From: Desulfobacterales bacterium
GTDB taxonomy: Bacteria; Desulfobacterota; Desulfobacteria; Desulfobacterales; 4be13
Assembly: GCA_029940115.1 (NCBI GenBank)
Contig: JAOZRQ010000096.1
Location: forward strand, 1 to 5,556
Direction of reading: 5' to 3'
DNA: 5,556 nt
Made by a program: the position numbers and the translations under genes. Below the pieces are notes generated by a model that made no database searches, was not told where the DNA came from, and saw only the letters and a list, made by a program, of their open reading frames with translations. This document shows positions 1-4,720 of this stretch, piece by piece (within the stretch, counting starts at the first letter, position 1; each line of letters begins with the position of its first letter).

Positions 1-33
1 TCCGTGTAATCTGTCCAATCCGCGGTTCAAAAT
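1..33. repeat. Fragment of probable interspersed intergenic repeat
   Basis: The first bases (GTGTAATCTGTCCAATC followed by CGCGGTTC and an A run) read like the 'ccgtgtaat.. ctgt.. aatc.. cgcggttc' element that recurs between genes in many large bacterial genomes. Only one, left-truncated copy is visible, so its repeat nature is recalled from general experience and cannot be shown within the window. It directly precedes the hexamer array and no coding potential is evident. Confidence 0.35.
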
Positions 34-55
34 GCCGGACAAAAGTTTCACCCAC

Positions 56-109
56 GGTCACGTTCAAGTTCAAGTTCACGTTCAAGTTCACGGTCACGGT
101 CACGTTCAA
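56..109. repeat. Degenerate hexanucleotide array, left (9 units, GKTCAM)
   Basis: Nine consecutive 6-base units are in perfect phase: GGTCAC, GTTCAA, GTTCAA, GTTCAC, GTTCAA, GTTCAC, GGTCAC, GGTCAC, GTTCAA. Only positions 2 and 6 of the unit vary. There are no spacers, so it is not a CRISPR array. It lies about 60 bases beyond the stop codon of the minus-strand CHASE2 gene. Its unit is the reverse complement of the unit in the second array at 3733-3834, so the two arrays face each other in opposite orientation around the three-gene operon. Confidence 0.9.
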
Positions 110-167
110 GGGCAGAGCGGCCTCCCCGAAAAGCGTTGTAAATGGGTGAAGGATGCCAAAAACCCAT

Positions 168-2000
168 TCACTTTGTCTTTGTGCGAAACGTGTTGCTATG
201 GGTCCAGGCAAATGCAGCGGCATAATAGGCTGAGTGAAGCAGAATACGATATTGGCAGTAAAAGAAGATGGTGATTCCGATCAATGTCAGAAGCAACAGA
301 ATCAGATTTGCCTGAAAGGAAAGTTCGAGCTTCCATTTGACAAAAACGCCCACCATGGCAAACAGGAAGATGAAAACAGCTTGAATTTGCAAGCCTGATG
401 GGCGGATGTGGATGCCATTCAGGAGTGTGTTGATTGTGTCCGCATGGAGCTCCATGCCAAAACAGCAATCTTCCATCTGGAGACCTCTTGGCACCCTCAA
501 ACAATCTCTATCCCTGATTTGTGCGCCTACCAAGACGATTTTGTCTCCAAAATCCTCCTTCAACCTGCTTTTGCGGACAGATGCAATGACGTCCTGATAT
601 TTGAACCTCAGCCCGGGCTCCTTGAGCAAGCCGTGAGGCGACAGATCAACATAGATGCTCGCCACGCTGTCGCCATCCTGTATGATTGGGCAGGAATCCA
701 TGGAGAATGGCACATCCGCATACGTCATCTCCATTTCAGCACCTTCGGCAAAGTTCTTCAAGATGATTTCATCATGGCCATATTCTCTGACAATGTCTTG
801 TGAATAAAAGAGACTGACCGCTTTGAGGGAGAGAGAGGCGAAACGGTCGCCATTCTCCTTTCTGAGAAGCAGGGGAGCCTTTATCGCGTAGAATTCTTTC
901 TCGTTCACACAGATCGTTCCGTAATTTTCTCCAACAACTTCCTTGAGGTTCTGAAATATTCTCGGTTTGCCACCTTTAAGATCAAAGAGACCGATTACGA
1001 CCTCAGTACCTCTCTTTTTTGCCACAGTAATGGCATGGGTGAAATTTTTGTCAAATCGGCTCGCATTTTCGAAATACATGTCAAAGAGAATGACTTTGGC
1101 TCCGGCTTTGGAAAGCTTGTCTATGAGCATGGCGTGTTTTTCCCGCCAAGTCTCGTCAAACTCCTCATCCTCAATCGCGACCAATGCGATCTTGTCATCG
1201 TTGAAGGTTTTCTCCACAAACCGATCCCCGGCTCCGATTGTGTATCTTTCGAGCGTTGTGTCAATGTGGAAGAAATCAAAAAATTGCAGCCAACAGAGGA
1301 GAAGCATGATCAGCGTGATGCCCAACGTCATGACAAATGTTTGTTTGATAGGGAGAGGCGGGGGATCAAAAATCTTTTCTGCCAATAAAACAAGCTCACT
1401 TCCATGAATTTTCAAAATCGTTTTTTTCCGATCAGAAAATTCAAACTGATTCAGCGACAAGACTTCAGCGTTTTTTTCCCTACACAGAATCTCGTCTTCC
1501 ACTCGGATGTTTGCCGCCGGAACTATAAACAGTTTGTCATTGTTTTCATTTTCTTTTTCAGACAGAAATGCCTTCAGCTTAATGTCAAAAGCGGAATCAA
1601 TGACCGCATTCAAAAAAGGGGAGTTGTCGCCAGTGACATCCATGCTGCCTGTACACCAAATATCACTATCGGTTTGCAAGGTGATCTCTCGGAAACGATT
1701 TATGAGTGAAAGCAGATAAGCCAAATCTTGTGAGTCTCCACTGTATTCTTCCTCCCTGTCATCTTTTTTCTCATACACATAATACCTTTCAGCTTTTTTG
1801 TGAGCAGATTCCGGAGCCAATGTTGCCACGGACTGATATATTTTTGTGCGATTGAGAAGAACTTTGGGTTTGGCGGCCTGGTAAGATTTCGGTGGTTCCT
1901 TCTGTGACAAAGCCACATATCTGCCGCAACCTGAAAATTTTTTTGCAATTTTTCCATCAACTTTGACAGTGCCCACATTCGGATAAGCAAAATGAATCAT
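168..2000 (-). CDS. CHASE2 sensor membrane protein with N-terminal Lon-protease-like region
   Basis: A 610-residue membrane protein. Residues about 250-535 form a CHASE2 extracytoplasmic sensor: W285, R286 and H289 in the WREKHA segment, KAGAKVILFDMYF (298-310), D317, KIVLVG (487-492) and the closing FGMELHA (514-520) match that family. One membrane helix precedes it (about 221-243) and three follow (about 539-555, 563-582, 584-600), the usual CHASE2 layout. CHASE2 proteins normally continue into a kinase, cyclase or GGDEF domain; this one ends after the last helix with a short basic tail. The cytoplasmic part is N-terminal. GDSQDLA (88-94), CTGSMDVTG (116-124), KLKAFL (141-146) and LFIVPAAN (157-164) are in the order and rough spacing of the Lon (S16) proteolytic domain, with S90 and K141 or K143 as candidate catalytic dyad. 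CHASE2 is firm; the Lon-like call is tentative. The ATG overlaps the upstream stop as ATGA, with GAGGGAG four bases before it, suggesting translational coupling. Confidence 0.92.
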   Translation of the reverse strand: MIHFAYPNVGTVKVDGKIAKKFSGCGRYVALSQKEPPKSYQAAKPKVLLNRTKIYQSVATLAPESAHKKAERYYVYEKKDDREEEYSGDSQDLAYLLSLINRFREITLQTDSDIWCTGSMDVTGDNSPFLNAVIDSAFDIKLKAFLSEKENENNDKLFIVPAANIRVEDEILCREKNAEVLSLNQFEFSDRKKTILKIHGSELVLLAEKIFDPPPLPIKQTFVMTLGITLIMLLLCWLQFFDFFHIDTTLERYTIGAGDRFVEKTFNDDKIALVAIEDEEFDETWREKHAMLIDKLSKAGAKVILFDMYFENASRFDKNFTHAITVAKKRGTEVVIGLFDLKGGKPRIFQNLKEVVGENYGTICVNEKEFYAIKAPLLLRKENGDRFASLSLKAVSLFYSQDIVREYGHDEIILKNFAEGAEMEMTYADVPFSMDSCPIIQDGDSVASIYVDLSPHGLLKEPGLRFKYQDVIASVRKSRLKEDFGDKIVLVGAQIRDRDCLRVPRGLQMEDCCFGMELHADTINTLLNGIHIRPSGLQIQAVFIFLFAMVGVFVKWKLELSFQANLILLLLTLIGITIFFYCQYRILLHSAYYAAAFAWTHSNTFRTKTK

Positions 2001-2824
2001 CGCACTCCCTCACACAACACAATGGAAATTGCCCATTTTTCCATTGAAGGATCAAACTCCAGCTGATCACTTGTGAAAATCTCCTTGCCTTCCAAGTATG
2101 TTCCCAAACCGATTTCGGAAAGCACTTCCTGAGTCTCAGGATTCACAAATTTGGCCCATAACTCACAGGGTGCAGCGATATTGGCTCTCCATGAGAGTTG
2201 CAGGTAAGCCAGCGCATCTTCATACTGAGGCTCCCAGTAACAGGAAAGTCCGATTTCACCGTGATCCATCATAAACGAACACGCCTGCTCAGGAATGTCC
2301 GAGGCGGTCACAAGCTGCCCGGCCCATTGGGGCTCCCACAACTCGGACGCCCATATGATCAGATCAGAGAGTATGCCCGTCTCAAAAGCGGGTTCATTGG
2401 CCCATGCCCCAGAATCTCTCATCAGGTCATCTTCAATCCGCGTGATTCTCAGCACCTCATCCGCGCACGCCTTGCAATATGAGACATGTTTCCGCACCTT
2501 CTCCGCGATGTTCTTGTCCACCCACTCCAGGACATAATCGTACAACATCTCCCTTGTGGGATGGGCCGCCTTGCCCATGATCCGCAACGCCTCATCCGCA
2601 CAGACCCCGCAAAACGAGACATGCCTCCGTATCTTCATGGCGTTTGTCTCATCCAGCCGGCCCAAGGCGTAATCGCGCAACATTTTTCCCGGGGGATGGG
2701 GCCTCTTCCGAGCCTTCTCTGCCACGTGGCGGTATTCGTCTGACCGGGCCTCTTGGCCCAGAAACCCCAGAAAGTTCCCATCGTTCTCCAATGCTTCCTT
2801 TAAACTGATCTTCCTTTTTTCCAT
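1997..2824 (-). CDS. Tandem anti-sigma-type zinc-finger (ZAS) protein
   Basis: A soluble protein of 275 residues, numbered from the ATG at 2824. Two copies of a zf-HC2/ZAS-like module sit 45 residues apart (about 43-83 and 88-128). Each has HP, a D-Y-x-L helix and an HVSxCxxCADE-LRI end; probable zinc ligands are H43, H68, C72, C75 and H88, H113, C117, C120. ZAS modules are known from anti-sigma factors, where HxxxCxxC binds zinc and the fold holds the regulator. The C-terminal part (about 150-275) has no family I recognise; it is Trp-rich and ends in a beta-like stretch with FDPS at 257-260. No membrane segment is visible, so this is not a classical membrane-anchored anti-sigma factor; the membrane partner may be the CHASE2 protein next door. 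A GTG at 2833 and an ATG at 2830 are also in frame, but GAGGTGAT (2836-2829) is best spaced for 2824. It lies 36 bases after the HTH gene and overlaps the CHASE2 gene by 4. Confidence 0.87.
   Translation of the reverse strand: MEKRKISLKEALENDGNFLGFLGQEARSDEYRHVAEKARKRPHPPGKMLRDYALGRLDETNAMKIRRHVSFCGVCADEALRIMGKAAHPTREMLYDYVLEWVDKNIAEKVRKHVSYCKACADEVLRITRIEDDLMRDSGAWANEPAFETGILSDLIIWASELWEPQWAGQLVTASDIPEQACSFMMDHGEIGLSCYWEPQYEDALAYLQLSWRANIAAPCELWAKFVNPETQEVLSEIGLGTYLEGKEIFTSDQLEFDPSMEKWAISIVLCEGVR
2005..2011 (-). promoter_or_regulatory. Ribosome binding site of the CHASE2 gene
   Basis: The minus strand reads GAGGGAG four bases before the ATG at 2000, inside the 3' end of the zinc-finger gene. 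It supports the ATG that overlaps the upstream stop codon as the true start. Confidence 0.7.
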
Positions 2825-2828
2825 TTTC

Positions 2829-2836
2829 ATCACCTC
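2829..2836 (-). promoter_or_regulatory. Ribosome binding site that decides the zinc-finger gene start
   Basis: The minus strand reads GAGGTGAT, a long match to the anti-16S consensus, with GAGG eight bases before the ATG at 2824. The alternative in-frame starts GTG 2833 and ATG 2830 lie inside or directly against this element, which makes them unlikely. Confidence 0.65.
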
Positions 2837-2860
2837 TCTCTTCTTATTAAGATGCGATTA

Positions 2861-3688
2861 TCAGCAGTAAAAGGACATCACTTCCCTCAAAAAGTTTCTG
2901 ATCTCCGCCATGTCCCGTTCGACAGTCCTCAGACTCACACCAAGCACTTCTGCAATTCTCTCCAACGCCTCTCGTTCTGAATAACCTTCTTGGTTGAGTC
3001 TGACAAATCTGCAAAACACGACATACTGGCGCTCATGCTTTCTCCTGACATTCTTGTTCGTTTCGCCTTTGATCCTTTTTGTCAAGGCTGTTTTCATCTC
3101 AATGATGACGGGTGAATCAGGTTCAGGCCCGGGAATGTCAAAATTCTCCTCAAATACAGGCGGCTCAAAACCTTTCTTGCAAGCCTGGGATGACGGAATT
3201 CTCGTTTCCCCGTGATGGGGATTTTCGATTCTTTTCCCATCCACCATGATATGCTCCCTTTGGCAGACATGCGGTTTTGGCACTGACAAATGAACACAGA
3301 TGCCGCAAATGCTTGGCCATAAAACTCCCTCCTCCATTAACAGTTCGATGACATCGTTGTAGGCTGATCTGTTGATGTAGGCTTTCAAGACAGGCAGTTT
3401 CGGGTGTTTCAGACCTTTCTTCTTTATCCGCACTGAAGTCAGAAAAGTGGTCGGCTCAATGTGCTCTTCAGGGGCAATCCTGTCACTGTACCCATACAGG
3501 TTTCGCCTCACCGCGCGTTTCAGCATTTCATAGGGCTCGCACCGGCCCTTCTCAAACACATCCCTCATGGGTCTTTCCCTGAACAGCCGGCACTCATCCG
3601 CGTCTGTGTCATAATGCTTGCAGACGATCCCGCGGAAGCGTCTCTCCTTGCCTTTGCAGAACAAAGCGACCATATCTTTTTTTGCCAT
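2861..3688 (-). CDS. Cysteine-rich protein with C-terminal helix-turn-helix (sigma region 4-like)
   Basis: A 275-residue soluble protein, first gene of the operon. Residues about 236-265 (SEREALERIAEVLG then VSLRTVERDMAEIR) form a convincing helix-turn-helix of the sigma-70 region 4 or HTH-regulator type, preceded by a basic segment (202-220). No region 2 is present, so it is not a complete sigma factor. The N-terminal two thirds hold two similar cysteine modules: C23-K-H25, C33, C50-EPYE, and C128-GI-C131-V-H133, C142, C170-KKGFEP. They share C-x-H, a Cys 10-11 residues on and a late Cys followed by E/F/P residues, which suggests a duplicated zinc or iron-sulfur site; in the first copy the leading Cys of CxxC is G20, and C11 might substitute. 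DNA binding is inferred from the HTH; the metal is unknown. The adjacent ZAS protein is a natural partner. The ATG at 3688 follows a G-rich stretch (GGGGGG) rather than a classic AGGAGG. Confidence 0.85.
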   Translation of the reverse strand: MAKKDMVALFCKGKERRFRGIVCKHYDTDADECRLFRERPMRDVFEKGRCEPYEMLKRAVRRNLYGYSDRIAPEEHIEPTTFLTSVRIKKKGLKHPKLPVLKAYINRSAYNDVIELLMEEGVLWPSICGICVHLSVPKPHVCQREHIMVDGKRIENPHHGETRIPSSQACKKGFEPPVFEENFDIPGPEPDSPVIIEMKTALTKRIKGETNKNVRRKHERQYVVFCRFVRLNQEGYSEREALERIAEVLGVSLRTVERDMAEIRNFLREVMSFYC

Positions 3689-3732
3689 AAATCCCCCCCA
3701 TCAAAAAAAACTGATTTAGGGGAGCCTTAAAC

Positions 3733-3834
3733 ATGCACGTGAACGTGCACGTGAACGTGAACGTGAACGTACACGTGAACATGAACGTAAACATGCACGT
3801 GAACGTGAACATGCACATAAACGTGAACGTGAAC
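3733..3834. repeat. Degenerate hexanucleotide array, right (17 units, RTRMAC)
   Basis: Seventeen 6-base units run without a phase break. The commonest is GTGAAC (9 of 17); variants are GTGCAC, ATGCAC, GTACAC, ATGAAC, GTAAAC and ATAAAC. A further degenerate unit, TTAAAC, precedes it at 3727. The unit is the reverse complement of the GTTCAC type in the array at 56-109. Because the unit is a multiple of three, every frame stays open; on the minus strand it reads as alternating Phe-Thr/Phe-Met/Cys-Thr, which fuses the truncated pseudogene upstream to a meaningless reading frame. The array ends 45 bases before the start codon of the HTH gene, where an operon promoter would be expected. Confidence 0.93.
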
Positions 3835-4325
3835 CCCGGATACGCGATGAGCAACGAGCCGTTGACCGGCCCTTCCTCGGTATGATCAGAGAAGAACTTC
3901 AGTCCCTTATCCAGCGCGGCCCGATTTTTCGGATCCGGATCATATTGGTGCATCAGCGCAAGCCCCCACAGCGCGCCGGCCTGTCTGACCTGATTGTCCC
4001 CGCCGTACAGTCTCTTTCTCACGAAATCGTACTGATAGTTGAAATTCCCTCCGGCTTCTGGTTGTTGAGCATGAACTGACGCGCCAGCCTGAAGGACTCC
4101 TGCAAGGTTTCCCGGGTCAGTCTCTTGTGAGGCTTCCATTCCAGACTCTCCAGATGGCCTTTCATCCAGATCGGGAATGTCTCCCGCGTGACCTGGTCTG
4201 GGGAGAGCATGGACTGGGGAGCCGGCGTATTCCTAGTCTCCATCATATGATAGCCCACCCAAGGCCGCGAGGATCGTCAGCGCCACAAGGAAAATGGTTG
4301 CTTTGGGGAGTTTTCTGTTCTTCAT
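3835..4325 (-). pseudogene. Remnant of a membrane-anchored protein, twice frameshifted and 3'-truncated
   Basis: Starting at ATG 4325, behind AAGGAG four bases upstream, the frame gives a basic start and a hydrophobic signal or anchor (KATIFLVALTILAALG), then stops at 4233. A frame change near 4255-4264 (GGGTGGG run) restores a sensible continuation, from GYHMMETRN to RLARQFMLNNQKPEG. A second change near 4047-4052 (GGAGGG run, one base apparently missing) restores NFNYQYDFVRKRLYG, then DNQVRQAGALWGLALMHQYD and ends at LLIAYPG, where the hexamer array begins. The three pieces join without gap or overlap of sense, so they are one former gene. The NQVRQAGALWGLALLH-type segment recalls alpha/alpha-toroid proteins of the glucuronyl C5-epimerase or prenyltransferase-like kind, but I do not recognise the family firmly. 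The expected C-terminus is absent. Both shifts lie in G-rich runs, so sequencing error is possible for them, but not for the truncation. Confidence 0.75.
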
Positions 4326-4370
4326 ATGTCTCCTTTTTAGTTGTATTACATGCAGTTCCGTACCGAAGCA

Positions 4371-4399
4371 ACAATAGCGCACTTTCCAGAATTTGTCAA
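4371..4399 (-). promoter_or_regulatory. Sigma-70-like promoter toward the pseudogene
   Basis: On the minus strand a perfect TTGACA (4399-4394) is followed, after 17 bases, by TATTGT (4376-4371; 4 of 6 matches to TATAAT). Transcription would start near 4364 and give a leader of about 40 bases ahead of ATG 4325. Its -35 box forms one half of the palindrome at 4393-4406. Confidence 0.55.
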
Positions 4400-4406
4400 T
4401 TGACAA
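4393..4406. promoter_or_regulatory. 14-bp perfect palindrome holding two back-to-back -35 boxes
   Basis: The sequence TTGTCAATTGACAA is perfectly palindromic, so it carries TTGACA on both strands with no base between them. It may simply be the shared -35 core of a divergent promoter, or also a dimeric operator that could control both directions at once. The perfect symmetry is seen directly; regulator binding is inferred. Confidence 0.55.
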
Positions 4407-4428
4407 CTCGCCCAATTCCTGATATAAG
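4400..4428 (+). promoter_or_regulatory. Sigma-70-like promoter toward the Uma2-family gene
   Basis: A perfect TTGACA (4400-4405), a 17-base spacer and TATAAG (4423-4428; 5 of 6 matches) make a near-consensus promoter on the plus strand. The predicted start, near 4435, leaves a leader of about 285 bases before ATG 4721, with no good gene start between them. Confidence 0.6.
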
Positions 4429-4447
4429 GTTATGGCATCCTTAAAGT

Positions 4448-4463
4448 AGAAGGTGTTTGAAAA
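4448..4463. repeat. 16-bp direct repeat, copy 1
   Basis: AGAAGGTGTTTGAAAA occurs here and again, identically, at 4524-4539, 76 bases further on. The bases between the two copies include the hairpin and the CGGGCA units, so the block may have arisen by duplication or be bounded by target-like repeats. Confidence 0.8.
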
Positions 4464-4483
4464 GCTGTCCATGCCCCTTCCCT

Positions 4484-4582
4484 TGCCCGAAAATCGGGCA
4501 CGGGCAGGTGCAGAGGAAGGAGCAGAAGGTGTTTGAAAACATCTGCCACCCTCTTGCCCGGGCTTTGCCCGTGCCCTGCCCG
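4484..4582. repeat. CGGGCA/TGCCCG hexamer clusters and hairpin
   Basis: The left part reads TGCCCGA-AAA-TCGGGCA (7-bp stem, 3-base loop), then a second CGGGCA and the related GGTGCA. The right part (4554-4582) has three TGCCCG units spaced 11-12 bases apart in a GC-only context. The two parts are in opposite orientation and could pair over about 60 bases. No T run follows either hairpin, so it is not a classical terminator. Confidence 0.6.
4524..4539. repeat. 16-bp direct repeat, copy 2
   Basis: Identical to AGAAGGTGTTTGAAAA at 4448-4463. The identity ends on both sides: the preceding base is C here and T in the first copy, and the following base is C here and G in the first copy. Confidence 0.8.
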
Positions 4583-4705
4583 AAACCAGCACAGATAAGG
4601 GTACGTGCCCGTGCACGGCAGTAAGTAATTAAACAAGTCTGGAGGTCCGGAGAGGATTGCGGACAACAAGAGGATATTTCAGCCGGGACGACATCGGCGG
4701 GAAAC

Positions 4706-4713
4706 AGGAGGAG
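4706..4713 (+). promoter_or_regulatory. Ribosome binding site of the Uma2-family gene
   Basis: AGGAGGAG lies with its AGGAGG core nine bases before ATG 4721. It is the strongest ribosome site in the window and fixes the start; the next in-frame ATG (4730) has no comparable site. Confidence 0.85.
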
Positions 4714-4720
4714 AAAGACG

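Larger units (their letters stand above)
4429..4720 (+). other. Long non-coding, repeat-bearing leader of the Uma2-family gene
   Basis: Nothing here reads as a protein. With the promoter region on its left it makes up the roughly 395-base gene-free stretch from 4326 to 4720. It holds a 16-bp direct repeat, a small perfect hairpin (TGCCCGA-AAA-TCGGGCA, 4484-4500), clusters of CGGGCA and TGCCCG, and the 10-bp palindrome CCGTGCACGG (4609-4618). The part from about 4621 on is unstructured to the eye and ends in the ribosome site. No known riboswitch consensus is recognised. Confidence 0.55.

Noticed and set aside
141..168. Possible terminator hairpin after the CHASE2 stop (AATGGGT...ACCCATT)
   Set aside because: The stem is 7 bp with a 14-base loop, touches the stop codon, and is not followed by a T run on the minus strand; too weak to call.
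32..274. Plus-strand 80-codon open frame rich in His-Val-Gln
   Set aside because: Its first half is only the hexamer array translated (Val-Gln/Val-His/Gly-His units), and the rest is antisense to the 3' end of the CHASE2 gene.
408..803. Plus-strand 131-codon open frame, and similar ones at 967-1709 and 2198-2743
   Set aside because: They are antisense shadows of the CHASE2 and zinc-finger genes, with no ribosome site and no family features.
2861..3688. Complete sigma factor
   Set aside because: Only a region 4-like helix-turn-helix is visible; the -10 recognising region 2 is absent and replaced by cysteine modules.
3733..3834. CRISPR array
   Set aside because: Units are only 6 bases, contiguous and without spacers, and no cas gene is present.
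3609..4139. Minus-strand 176-codon open frame with a Phe-Thr-rich middle
   Set aside because: It is a chimera of an out-of-frame start, the genuine pseudogene segment, the hexamer array, and the HTH gene's 5' end in the wrong frame. Only the segment up to 3835 is gene-like.
4019..4258. Independent small gene with GTG start at 4258
   Set aside because: It has no ribosome site of its own and its sequence continues the anchor segment upstream and the QVRQAGALW segment downstream, so it is the middle part of the pseudogene.
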